DNA of 17,614 bases from Bacillota bacterium (GTDB lineage Bacteria > Bacillota > Clostridia > Lachnospirales > Lachnospiraceae): positions 1 to 17,614 of the forward strand of contig JAFAEB010000145.1 in assembly GCA_023424235.1 (NCBI GenBank). Direction: 5' to 3'. Shown one piece after another: positions 1 to 7,446 of the stretch (within the stretch, counting starts at the first letter, position 1; every line of letters begins with the position of its first letter). Made by a program: the position numbers and the translations under genes. A model generated the notes under the pieces. That model was not told where the DNA came from. It did not search any database and was given only the letters and a program-made list of their open reading frames with translations.

Positions 1-1
1 A

Positions 2-58
2 GCTAATTTTGTGTCAGAACAAATTAAGCAAACCATAAAAGAATATGCAAACTCATAG
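2..58 (+). CDS. 3' end of an unidentified plus-strand gene (partial)
   Basis: One frame is open from the window edge to a TAG at 56-58 and encodes 18 residues ending in KQTIKEYANS. A strong hairpin terminator starts about 18 bases after the stop, as expected for the end of a real gene. The tail is polar and helix-like. There is too little sequence to assign a family, and the 5' part lies outside the window. Confidence 0.5.
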   Translation, partial: ANFVSEQIKQTIKEYANS

Positions 59-71
59 TAAATGAGATAAT

Positions 72-120
72 AAATAAAAGTTAACGATATTACATTCCTT
101 AAGTATCGTTAACTTTTTAT
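72..120. terminator. Bidirectional intrinsic terminator
   Basis: A perfect 14-bp inverted repeat (AAAAGTTAACGATA at 76-89, its complement at 104-117) encloses a 14-nt loop and is flanked by A-rich sequence on the left and T-rich sequence on the right. It can end transcription from the plus-strand gene stopping at 58 and from the minus-strand sigma/anti-sigma operon stopping at 164. Confidence 0.85.
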
Positions 121-163
121 TTATATCCTTATCTAATAAGAATCGTATCCTTATGTTAATCTT

Positions 164-781
164 CTATCCATTTTTTAGAGTACGAGTATCAATCACACTA
201 CCATCGATTCCTTCATATAAATCAAAATCTGAACCCTCTTCCATATGAGTGTAAATACTATAATCTCCATTCTCTAAATAAAACTTATCCTCTGTTTCTT
301 TCACAAAAACTAGTATTTTTTGATTTTCCTCAAGCGATATATTATCTATATTAAAATCAGAAAAATAGACTACTTCTTCCTTATCTACTATTACATCACC
401 TTCATAAATTATAATATCATTTAATGTAAAGGTTTTATTCTTACTATCTATATTCTTAATCCTACCTTCTAATATTATTACATTAGAGTCTATATCTAGG
501 GAAAAGTTTGATGGACTTGGAATATGCTGTTCAACTGGCGTAATAGAACGAATTTTGCCAGGACTATCACTATCGTTAATAGGTTCTACCTTATTATTAT
601 TCCTAAGATTTACGGTAAGTACAAGAGTAATACAAGAAGCCAGCAAAAATCCTGTAATAAGGGCTGGTTTTAAATAATGATAATATTTTTTATCATGATT
701 TTCTTCAATGTACAGATTTTCATCCTTGTATTGTTTTGCTTTTTCATAGATGCCATCTAAAAACTCTTTATCACTTTTCAT
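164..781 (-). CDS. Membrane-anchored putative anti-sigma factor
   Basis: The product is about 205 residues: a charged cytoplasmic N-terminus of about 38 residues, one membrane segment (roughly residues 39-58, around ALITGFLLASCITLVLTV), and an extracytoplasmic domain of about 145 residues. It overlaps the end of the ECF sigma gene by 11 bases, the usual coupling of a sigma factor to its inhibitor, so an anti-sigma role is inferred from position and topology. The N-terminal part has no HxxxCxxC zinc motif, so it is not a classic ZAS anti-sigma. The start is taken at the ATG of MKSDKEF (781): AAAGGAGG lies 9 bases upstream of it, while the ATG at 787 practically abuts that site. The outer domain matches no family I recognise. 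Confidence 0.75.
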   Translation of the reverse strand: MKSDKEFLDGIYEKAKQYKDENLYIEENHDKKYYHYLKPALITGFLLASCITLVLTVNLRNNNKVEPINDSDSPGKIRSITPVEQHIPSPSNFSLDIDSNVIILEGRIKNIDSKNKTFTLNDIIIYEGDVIVDKEEVVYFSDFNIDNISLEENQKILVFVKETEDKFYLENGDYSIYTHMEEGSDFDLYEGIDGSVIDTRTLKNG

Positions 782-1319
782 AACCATACCCCTCCTTTAA
801 CAGTTGTTTTCCCAATGATTTTCTAGCTCGAAATATCAGTATTTTCATTTGAGCCATGGTTTTACCTAATACTTTTGCAGCTTCTTCATAAGACATATTA
901 TAAAAATCAATCAAAAGTATTGCTAGCTTATAATCCTCTTTTAGAGATAGGATGGTATTACGTACTAGAGTTTGCTCCTCTTTCTTTATTACACAATTCT
1001 CTAGTTCGTAATACTCCTCATTCATAATTTCATTTATATCATAGGGCATTTCACGATTATACTTTCTTATATAATCAATGGCTTTATTTCTTGCGATGGT
1101 GAAAAGATAAGTTTTAAAGCTTTGTTTTCGGTTAAAACGCTCCTTATGAACATAAATTTCAACAAATGCATCCTGAGCCATATCTTCTGCCATATGAAAC
1201 TCTTTTACATATTGCATTACAAAATAAATTAATTGATTTTTATATTTTAAAACAAGATTTTCAAATCCAGAAACATCCCCTGATAGAAATAAGTTATACT
1301 GTTTAATATCTTCTTCCAC
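771..1319 (-). CDS. ECF-type RNA polymerase sigma factor
   Basis: The product is an extracytoplasmic-function sigma-70 factor of about 182 residues, a normal length. Sigma region 2 lies at about residues 15-90, including the stretch AEDMAQDAFVEIYVHKERF and the helix SFKTYLFTIARNKAIDYIRK. Region 4, the -35-binding HTH, lies in the last 60 residues (LKEDYKLAILLIDFYNMSYEEAAKVLGKT). The GTG at 1319 is chosen because GGGGAGG sits 6 bases upstream; the ATG at 1334 lies before that site and would place it inside the gene. The anti-sigma gene overlaps the 3' end and the lipoprotein gene lies 72 bases upstream on the same strand. The signal sensed cannot be read from the sequence. Confidence 0.9.
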   Translation of the reverse strand: MEEDIKQYNLFLSGDVSGFENLVLKYKNQLIYFVMQYVKEFHMAEDMAQDAFVEIYVHKERFNRKQSFKTYLFTIARNKAIDYIRKYNREMPYDINEIMNEEYYELENCVIKKEEQTLVRNTILSLKEDYKLAILLIDFYNMSYEEAAKVLGKTMAQMKILIFRARKSLGKQLLKEGYGYEK

Positions 1320-1325
1320 AAGTAA

Positions 1326-1372
1326 CCTCCCCATACAAGCTATTTATTATTGTAGTATAGCATATGGGGAAG
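1326..1372 (-). promoter_or_regulatory. Sigma-gene leader: -10-like box inside an inverted repeat that covers the ribosome site
   Basis: On the minus strand CTTCCCCATA (1372-1363) can pair with TATGGGGAGG (1335-1326), giving 10 pairs including one G-U. The right arm contains the ribosome-binding site of the sigma gene, and the loop contains TATACT (1359-1354), a good -10 box without a convincing -35. In a transcript reading through from the lipoprotein gene this hairpin would bury the ribosome site. A transcript starting just after the -10 box would lack the left arm. Confidence 0.4.
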
Positions 1373-1391
1373 CTATTATCCATGAGGAAAC

Positions 1392-2069
1392 TTATTTATA
1401 TGCTTTTATTGCTTCTACTGCAATTTTATTTTCTTCTTCAAATGCTTTTAATCTTTCACCTTCATCTACAATACTATCATCAATTAAACCAAGCATAATA
1501 AAGTAAATATTCTCACCATCTTCTAGGATAGTGGCAGCCTTTACTTTATCCATATTCATAGGATATTGAAAGGAATCATTAATTAAATATTCTTTGTATG
1601 TTTCTAAAGCTGCTTTAATATTCTCTAAATTACCTTCCGTAGGATGAAAAGCAAGGAAGGTATCAACATGAGCACTAATCATTGGTCCTTCTGCAATCAC
1701 AGCATCATACCAAGTTTCATCTATTCCATACCACTCTTTTATTTGCTCTTTTGTGTAAGGCATATTTGGGATATATTCCTCATATGCATTCGCAACTGCA
1801 TCTCGTATTGCATCAAGCACTTTTTGCTCTTCTTCATTAATATTTTGATCCGTAACTATTTCATCAGTAGCACCATCATCTGTAGTTCCATCATCTATAG
1901 TTCCATTTTCTCCAACTTCATCCTTCGTAGAATCCGTTGCATCATTATTACCAGCATCCGTGTTTGTATCTTCTACTACTGGTTTATCATCCACTTTAAC
2001 CTCTTCTTTACTACATCCTACAAATCCAATTGCCATAGTTAATATAACAGCTATCATTACTTTTTTCAT
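1392..2069 (-). CDS. Secreted lipoprotein, DUF4358-like
   Basis: The 225-residue product starts with a Lys-rich, hydrophobic signal peptide and a lipobox (GFVGC, Cys19), so it should be lipid-anchored to the outer face of the membrane. Residues about 22-75 form an acidic, Thr/Asp/Gly-rich, low-complexity linker with DDGTTDDGATD-type repeats. The C-terminal part (about 80-225) resembles the DUF4358 lipoproteins common in Lachnospiraceae: a helix, a central stretch PMISAHVDTFLAFHPTEGN, and a final long helix. AAGGAG lies 8 bases before the ATG. The gene is upstream of, and on the same strand as, the sigma/anti-sigma pair, so it may belong to that envelope circuit. The family call is by eye and the molecular function is unknown. 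Confidence 0.8.
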   Translation of the reverse strand: MKKVMIAVILTMAIGFVGCSKEEVKVDDKPVVEDTNTDAGNNDATDSTKDEVGENGTIDDGTTDDGATDEIVTDQNINEEEQKVLDAIRDAVANAYEEYIPNMPYTKEQIKEWYGIDETWYDAVIAEGPMISAHVDTFLAFHPTEGNLENIKAALETYKEYLINDSFQYPMNMDKVKAATILEDGENIYFIMLGLIDDSIVDEGERLKAFEEENKIAVEAIKAYK

Positions 2070-2274
2070 TTTGATTCTCCTTTATTCTTATTATGTTCTT
2101 TCATTAACAGTAAACTTGCTATTAAAAGTCTTTATAACTTTTACTATAAATTAATATCTTTTGCCTAAATTAATATAGTAGCTCTCTTTTAACCTTCATC
2201 ACTCCTTTGTCTTTTCTATTACTTATTCGTATTGTGGATTAAAAAGTTACACCATAAGTATAAAATAATAAATG

Positions 2275-2345
2275 AAATGCATCTAATTTTACATTGTTTT
2301 TCAAATATAATGCATTTATAATTACTTTTGTATAACTAAATGCAT
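2275..2345. repeat. Three AAATGCAT boxes around the alpha-galactosidase promoter
   Basis: AAATGCAT occurs at 2275-2282 (plus), 2310-2317 (as ATGCATTT) and 2338-2345 (plus). The cores are 33 and 30 bases apart, close to three helical turns. The second and third copies form a perfect 9-bp inverted repeat (2310-2318 with 2337-2345) that overlaps the -10 box. This arrangement would suit a repressor that loops or blocks the promoter, but no binding protein is known. Confidence 0.45.
2294..2322 (+). promoter_or_regulatory. Sigma-A-type promoter of the alpha-galactosidase gene
   Basis: TTGTTT at 2294-2299 and a perfect TATAAT at 2317-2322 are separated by 17 bases and point toward the gene 80 bases downstream. 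A second TATAAT at 2371-2376 has only a weak -35 (TTAGCT). The rest of 2070-2400 holds no gene that I can support. Confidence 0.65.
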
Positions 2346-2400
2346 AATTAGCTGATTTAATATTTCTAGTTATAATAATAAAAGAGGAGAGCTATTATTT

Positions 2401-4566
2401 ATGGGAGTTAAGTATGATTTAGAGAAGAAACAATTTATATTAGCCACAAAAAATTCTAGTTACATAATGCAAGTCCTAGATACTGGTTATTTAACACATC
2501 TTTACTGGGGACAAAAAATTAATAATTATTCCAATCTATCTCCTTATACAAGTGATGCACATGTAAACTTAGATGTGCTTCCGCAAGAATACTCTGTCTT
2601 TGGAACTGGTGACTTAAGAAGTCCTAGTTTAGACCTAGAGGATAAATATGGTTCTAATGTTTCCGAACTTATGTATCTTACCCACAAAATCATCTTAGGA
2701 AAGCCTTCTTTATCCACACTTCCCGCCACTTATACGAATCGTAATGATGATTGTACTACCTTAATTATTACATTACTCGATGAGAAAAAAGGTGTGAAGG
2801 TAGAATTATCTTATTCCGTATTTGACGAATATGATGTGTTAACTCGTAGTGTCACTATAACAAATGTTAGAAGGGATAATACATCCTTATCATTAAATAG
2901 AGCCTTAAGTATTTGCATTGACTTTGAGCACTCCAATTATGAACTACTCCAACTATCTGGTGCTTGGTGTAGAGAGAAATATATTTACAAACGAGAGCTA
3001 GTTCCTGGTATTCAAGGGATTGATAGTAAAAGAGGGTTTAGTAGCCATCAGCAAAGCCCATTTATCGCATTAACAAGTAAACATGCTAGTGAAAGCCAAG
3101 GTGAAGTCTACGGCTTCAATCTTATTTATAGTGGTAATTTTCTTGCAGAAGTATTAGTAGATCAATTTCATTCTGCAAGAGTAACTATGGGTATTAATCC
3201 ATTTTTATTTGCTTGGAAATTAGAAGCCAATGAAACCTTTGAAGCACCTGAAGTAGTTATGGTTTACTCGAATAAAGGACTTGGTGAAATGTCCCGTACT
3301 TATCATAGCTTTTACCGAAAGCATTTATTACGTGGTCAATATAAGGAAAAAATACGCCCTATTTTAATAAATAACTGGGAAGCAACTTATTTTAATTTTA
3401 CGGAAGAAAAAATATTAGAAATAGCAAGTGCTGGGGCAGAGCTTGGTATGGAGTTATTTGTATTAGATGATGGATGGTTTGGATACCGAGATTCTGATAA
3501 TTCTTCACTTGGAGATTGGTTCGTAGATAAGAAAAAGCTTCCTAATGGAATTTCACATTTAGCTAACAAGGTGACAGAAAAAGGAATGCAATTTGGTTTG
3601 TGGTTTGAGCCTGAGATGATTTCACCTGATAGTAATTTATATAAGGAGCATCCTGATTGGTGTTTACATGTACATGATCGTACGCCTATGGCCTCACCTT
3701 CACAACGAAATCAATTAGTCCTAGATTTAAGCAGAAGAGAAGTTTGTGATGCTATTATCGATATGATGTCGGATATTTTATCTAGTGGACCAATTACCTA
3801 TGTAAAATGGGATATGAATCGAAGTATGACTGATGTAGGCTCTTCTAGCTTAGCAAGTGATCGTCAATTAGAGGTATCACATCGATATATATTAGGTCTT
3901 TACTACATGATGGACAAATTAACTACTAGTTTTCCTCATGTTTTATTTGAAAGTTGTGCATCAGGCGGTGGTAGATATGATGGAGGTATTTTATACTATA
4001 TGCCTCAAACATGGACCAGTGATGATACCGACTGTGTAGAACGATTAAAAATACAATATGGAACAAGTATGGTATACCCTGCGATTACTATGGGGTCTCA
4101 TATTTCAGCTTCTCCTAATCATCAGGTTGGCCGTAGCTCTAGCCTAAAGATGAGAGGCCATGTAGCTATGTCAGGCAACTTTGGATATGAGCTTGATTTA
4201 ACAAAATTTACAGAGGAAGAAAAAGCAGAAGTTAAAGAACAAATTACATTTTATAAATCCATACGTCATATCATACAATTTGGATCATTTTATCGCTTAC
4301 TTAGTCCTTTTGAAGGAAATGAAACTGCATGGATGTATGTTAATGAGGATAAAAAGGAAGCCATATGCTTCTTCTTTCGAGTTCTACAAAAACCTCATAC
4401 ACCACTAATTAAATTAAAGTTAGATGGCCTTGACCCAAATAAAGATTACCGTATTAATGATTCTGATTTAATATTAGGTGGTGACGAGCTTATGTTTAGC
4501 GGTATCCTACCAGTCCTTGAAACAAAAGATTTTACAAGCTGTGTAATTTGCTTAAAAGAAGTGTAA
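2401..4566 (+). CDS. Alpha-galactosidase, glycoside hydrolase family 36
   Basis: The enzyme removes terminal alpha-1,6-galactose from raffinose-type sugars and galactomannan side chains with retention of configuration. At 721 residues it matches the long bacterial GH36 enzymes (about 730). An N-terminal beta-sandwich is followed by the TIM barrel, with NNWEATYFNF near residue 325, LDDGWFG near 350 and GLWFEPEMISP near 400. The nucleophile Asp471 is in YVKWDMNRS. The acid/base is probably Asp541 in TWTSDDTD, 70 residues later, the spacing reported for Geobacillus AgaA/AgaB. There is no signal peptide, so it is probably cytoplasmic and acts on imported oligosaccharides. GAGGAG lies 11 bases before the ATG. 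No sugar transporter or regulator gene lies beside it in this window, so it appears to be monocistronic. Confidence 0.95.
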   Translation: MGVKYDLEKKQFILATKNSSYIMQVLDTGYLTHLYWGQKINNYSNLSPYTSDAHVNLDVLPQEYSVFGTGDLRSPSLDLEDKYGSNVSELMYLTHKIILGKPSLSTLPATYTNRNDDCTTLIITLLDEKKGVKVELSYSVFDEYDVLTRSVTITNVRRDNTSLSLNRALSICIDFEHSNYELLQLSGAWCREKYIYKRELVPGIQGIDSKRGFSSHQQSPFIALTSKHASESQGEVYGFNLIYSGNFLAEVLVDQFHSARVTMGINPFLFAWKLEANETFEAPEVVMVYSNKGLGEMSRTYHSFYRKHLLRGQYKEKIRPILINNWEATYFNFTEEKILEIASAGAELGMELFVLDDGWFGYRDSDNSSLGDWFVDKKKLPNGISHLANKVTEKGMQFGLWFEPEMISPDSNLYKEHPDWCLHVHDRTPMASPSQRNQLVLDLSRREVCDAIIDMMSDILSSGPITYVKWDMNRSMTDVGSSSLASDRQLEVSHRYILGLYYMMDKLTTSFPHVLFESCASGGGRYDGGILYYMPQTWTSDDTDCVERLKIQYGTSMVYPAITMGSHISASPNHQVGRSSSLKMRGHVAMSGNFGYELDLTKFTEEEKAEVKEQITFYKSIRHIIQFGSFYRLLSPFEGNETAWMYVNEDKKEAICFFFRVLQKPHTPLIKLKLDGLDPNKDYRINDSDLILGGDELMFSGILPVLETKDFTSCVICLKEV

Positions 4567-4575
4567 GTTTATAGT

Positions 4576-4633
4576 AAAGGCATTATAGTAAATGATGGGT
4601 AACTTTCATACTCACATTTATTATAATGCCTTT
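4576..4633. terminator. Bidirectional terminator between convergent genes
   Basis: AAAGGCATTATAGTAAATG (4576-4594) pairs with 4615-4633 over 19 positions with one G-U. A T-run follows on the plus strand and an A-rich stretch precedes it. It lies between the stop of the alpha-galactosidase gene (4566) and the stop of the convergent oxidoreductase gene (4649), so it can serve both. Confidence 0.85.
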
Positions 4634-4648
4634 TGCCAATTTATTTCT

Positions 4649-6094
4649 TTATATTTTTATCGTGTCAATATCCTTCATCGCTGGATTATCTAATAATTCG
4701 CCTTCATAATCAAATCTTGAACCATGACATGGACAGTCCCAAGACAATTCATCTGGATTCCATTCTAACTGGCATCCTAGATGAGGGCATTTCGTTGATA
4801 CCATATAAGTTTTACCTTTAGCATCTTTATATACACCTATCTTTTTCTCTTCATAATCTATGATTCCACCAAACCCAGGTTTAATTTCTTTTAGCATGGT
4901 ATCCGGAATAGAAAACTTCTCCTTAACTAGTCCACTTATGGCATGCTTTCCTTCTTTCATTAAATTACTAATAGATGCATTTATTTTAAAGCGTTGTGGA
5001 GTAAAGACATCCTCGTAAGGACTCTTCCTATCTTGAATCATATCACTTATAAGCATAGCTGACACCATAGAACTGGTCATACCCCATTTATTAAAGCCAG
5101 TTGCTACATACATGTTAGGTGTTTGTGAGGAATATTGTCCGATATATGGAATACTATCAAGAGACATTGTATCTTGGGCTGACCATGAGTAAACCTCTTG
5201 ACTATCTGGATAATACTCACTTGCTGCTTTTCTTAATTTTTCATAAGAACCACCATATTGATGTTCCCCAGTACGATGTCCACCCCCACCTAATAATAAT
5301 TTATCTTCATAATTTCGTAAAGAAAGACCTGTACTTGCCTCATCAAGGTACATGCCATCTAGTGTTGGTGCTCCTTCTAAAGCGATTACATAGGAACGCT
5401 CTTGATGTAATCGTAAAAAATAATAGCCTGGAACATTTATAAATGGATAATGGCTTGCAACCACAACATGATCTGCTTTCACTAACCCATGTTTTATGCG
5501 TAATATATTATTCTCCACTTCATAAACCATGGTGTTTTCATAGATTTCTAACTCATCAATAATACTATTAATAAATTGAATCGGATTAAACTGGGCCTGA
5601 TCACTTACCTTTATTGCTCCATCTACAAGAAAAGGAAGTGTAGTGCTAAGAGTGAACTCTGCCTTCACTCCAGCCTCCGTAGCTGCCCTAACTTCATCTT
5701 CAATTAACTTAGGGTCTCTTAGGCTATATATATAATTAGGAAGTCGCTTAAAATGGCAAGAAATGTTCTTTTCATTTATAATTTCATTATATTTGTCAAT
5801 CGCTTCTTGGTTTGCCTTAGCATATAAAAAAGCAGTTTCTTTTCCAAAATTTCTTGAAAGCTTATCATAAATTAAATTATGTTGAACCGTAATTTTAGCA
5901 GTTGTTTTATGTGTCTGACCACTAGCAATACGGGATCCTTCCAATACAATTGGATTTCTACCTTCTTTTTTTAATAGGTAAGCAGTTAATAGGCCAGCCA
6001 TGCCACCACCTATAATCGCAACATCCACTACTTTATCTTCTTTTAGTTCTTTTAATTCATAATCTTTCAAGTTCTTTGTCCAAATGGATTCCAT
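4649..6094 (-). CDS. FAD-dependent oxidoreductase with C-terminal Rieske [2Fe-2S] domain (YhfW-like)
   Basis: The 481-residue product joins a DAO-type flavoprotein to a Rieske domain, the architecture of Bacillus subtilis YhfW. The FAD-binding Rossmann motif is at residues 25-34 (VAIIGGGMAG), with Glu52 placed to bind the ribose. The last 46 residues carry the cluster ligands: Cys436 and His438 in CPHLGC, Cys454 and His457 in CPCHGS. The extra cysteines 441 and 456 match the disulfide-bearing Rieske type. Substrate and electron partner are unknown. There is no signal peptide, so the protein is probably cytoplasmic. The start is the ATG at 6094, with AAGGAG 7 bases upstream; the longer frame begins at a TTG (6139) with no ribosome site. 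It lies downstream of the YitT-like gene on the same strand. Confidence 0.9.
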   Translation of the reverse strand: MESIWTKNLKDYELKELKEDKVVDVAIIGGGMAGLLTAYLLKKEGRNPIVLEGSRIASGQTHKTTAKITVQHNLIYDKLSRNFGKETAFLYAKANQEAIDKYNEIINEKNISCHFKRLPNYIYSLRDPKLIEDEVRAATEAGVKAEFTLSTTLPFLVDGAIKVSDQAQFNPIQFINSIIDELEIYENTMVYEVENNILRIKHGLVKADHVVVASHYPFINVPGYYFLRLHQERSYVIALEGAPTLDGMYLDEASTGLSLRNYEDKLLLGGGGHRTGEHQYGGSYEKLRKAASEYYPDSQEVYSWSAQDTMSLDSIPYIGQYSSQTPNMYVATGFNKWGMTSSMVSAMLISDMIQDRKSPYEDVFTPQRFKINASISNLMKEGKHAISGLVKEKFSIPDTMLKEIKPGFGGIIDYEEKKIGVYKDAKGKTYMVSTKCPHLGCQLEWNPDELSWDCPCHGSRFDYEGELLDNPAMKDIDTIKI

Positions 6095-6109
6095 ATTACT
6101 ACTCCTTAA

Positions 6110-6159
6110 AATGGATATTTTCCCTTTTATTATGTCCAAAATACGAAATAATATCCATT
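6110..6159 (-). repeat. Inverted repeat in the oxidoreductase leader
   Basis: AATGGATATT (6110-6119) and AATATCCATT (6150-6159) form a perfect 10-bp inverted repeat around 30 bases, immediately upstream of the AAGGAG ribosome site (6102-6107). It could be an RNA hairpin near the ribosome site or a split protein-binding site. There is no T-tract to suggest a terminator. Confidence 0.4.
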
Positions 6160-6176
6160 AATCCATTATGGCTAAA

Positions 6177-7043
6177 TTAAGCTCTAAAACCTCTACCGAT
6201 TATCTCACTGGTATTGGTAATTAAAATAAAGGCACTTGGTTCTGTACTTTTTATAAATTGCCTTAGCAAAACAGCTTGACTACGATTCATAACTGTTAAA
6301 ATAATTTTTCTTTCCTTATCACTGAAAGCACCTCTAGCATCACATATAGTAGCACTACGATGTAATTGATTTAGGATAAAATCACTAATTGGCTTTGGAT
6401 TCTCACATATAATCGTAAAATACTTATGAAGATTCATACTTTCAATCATGTTATCTACTGCTAGTGACTTAATTAATAATCCAAGTAAGGATAATAAGCC
6501 TGTTTGTATATCAAACACTAAGAATGCGGAAAGAGTTAATAATAAATCTGTATAAAATAAAGCTCGTCCAATATCTATATTAGAATACTTCTTTAATATC
6601 ATTGCAATAATATCAGTCCCGCCTGTAGAGGCACCAATATTAAATAGCATAGCAGCTCCTACTGCTGGAACACCCACTGCAAAAGCAAGCTCAAGCATTG
6701 GTTCATGTGTTAATGGTCCTTTTAAAGGTACTAGTATTTCTAACAAACTAATTGAAAGTGACATTAATATACTTCCATAAACCGTTTTAATACCAAAACT
6801 TTTGTCAACAAATATATAACCTACAAATAACAATAAAATATTTATAACTAAAACAACAGTACCTGTACTAATTGCATCACCAAATATTTTACTTAAAATA
6901 ATTGCGATACCTGTTACACCACCGATAGAAAAATTATTAGGGAATTTAAAAAAGTATACTCCTAATACAACTAGCTCAACTCCTAAGGTAATCAGTAAGT
7001 ATTCTTTTACCTTATTCCAAAATGTATTTTGTGCTTCCACCAT
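6177..7043 (-). CDS. YitT family integral membrane protein (DUF161/DUF2179)
   Basis: The 288-residue protein has about six hydrophobic segments in residues 10-200, for example VELVVLGVYFF, GTVVLVINILLLFVGYIFV and LLTLSAFLVFDIQTG. It has the family glycine-rich stretches SIGGVTGIAII and NIGASTGGTDII. A soluble C-terminal domain follows (about 208-288: TIICENPKPISDFILNQLHR to GRGFRA), which is the DUF2179 regulatory domain. The transported substrate of this family is not established. AAGGAGG lies only 2 bases before the ATG at 7043, so the in-frame GTG at 7040, 5 bases from it, may be the real start. A strong promoter lies at 7086-7114. The oxidoreductase gene follows after 82 bases with no clear terminator between them, so co-transcription is possible. 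Confidence 0.93.
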   Translation of the reverse strand: MVEAQNTFWNKVKEYLLITLGVELVVLGVYFFKFPNNFSIGGVTGIAIILSKIFGDAISTGTVVLVINILLLFVGYIFVDKSFGIKTVYGSILMSLSISLLEILVPLKGPLTHEPMLELAFAVGVPAVGAAMLFNIGASTGGTDIIAMILKKYSNIDIGRALFYTDLLLTLSAFLVFDIQTGLLSLLGLLIKSLAVDNMIESMNLHKYFTIICENPKPISDFILNQLHRSATICDARGAFSDKERKIILTVMNRSQAVLLRQFIKSTEPSAFILITNTSEIIGRGFRA

Positions 7044-7085
7044 TTCCTCCTTGGATCTTTTAAAATCAAAATTTTTACCTATTTC

Positions 7086-7114
7086 ATAGTATGACTTAAA
7101 GTATAAAAAGTCAA
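7086..7114 (-). promoter_or_regulatory. Sigma-A promoter of the YitT-like gene
   Basis: On the minus strand TTGACT (7114-7109) and TACTAT (7091-7086) are separated by exactly 17 bases. The -10 lies about 43 bases upstream of the start codon. This is one of the closest matches to the vegetative consensus in the window. Confidence 0.75.
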
Positions 7115-7250
7115 TACTTTGGCCTATTAAAACATGGTTAATTATTACTATTGCTTCTATGGACGCTAAATTTATAAAGCCAAACGTAACTTCTTAAAAG
7201 TGAATTCTTTCTCATAGCTATTTCCTATAATTGTATGCAAACAGATAAAG

Positions 7251-7295
7251 AGGAGTATAATATGAGCTTATTTTAGTAAGCTATATTATGCTCCT
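7251..7295. terminator. Probable terminator downstream of cotJABC
   Basis: AGGAGTATAATATGAGCTTA (7251-7270) pairs with 7277-7295 apart from one bulge and one G-U, around a 6-nt loop. The T-tract is better on the plus strand (TTCTTTTTAT follows) than on the minus strand (CTTTATC). The only obvious client is the minus-strand cotJ operon, which ends at 7422. A smaller hairpin (GGCAAC/GTTGCC, 7319-7340) precedes it on that strand. Confidence 0.5.
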
Positions 7296-7367
7296 TCTTT
7301 TTATAAGACATTTATTAAGGCAACCACTCAAGTAGTTGCCATCGATGAGATGCTAATTAAATTCTGC

Positions 7368-7446
7368 TTTCCGCATGGATTGTATGCTTTGCAAAAAGCA
7401 ATGCTTTCAATCCTTTTCACTTTATTTTCCGCATGGATTATATGCT
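7368..7446. repeat. Direct duplication of the cotJC 3' end
   Basis: Twenty-one bases at 7368-7388 (TTTCCGCATGGATTGTATGCT) recur at 7426-7446 with a single G/A difference, 58 bases apart. The right copy is the cotJC 3' end encoding AYNPCGK; the left copy lies just past its stop codon. Between them GGATTG at 7379-7384 pairs with CAATCC at 7408-7413 as the base of a hairpin with three T-T mismatches. Confidence 0.75.

Noticed and set aside
1860..1990. Short repeated units resembling a small repeat array
   Set aside because: They are codon-level repeats encoding the Asp/Thr/Gly linker of the lipoprotein, not CRISPR; the units are irregular and have no spacers of constant length.
1644..2154. Plus-strand frames opposite the lipoprotein gene
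   Set aside because: They are shadows of the minus-strand gene, whose signal peptide, lipobox and ribosome site are clear.
5119..5442. Plus-strand 107-codon frame inside the oxidoreductase gene
   Set aside because: It is antisense to a well-conserved flavoprotein reading frame, with no ribosome site of its own.
7260..7275. ATG with a GAGGAG in front at 7251-7275, looking like a gene start on the plus strand
   Set aside because: The frame stops after four codons and the whole element is one arm of a hairpin with a T-run after it.
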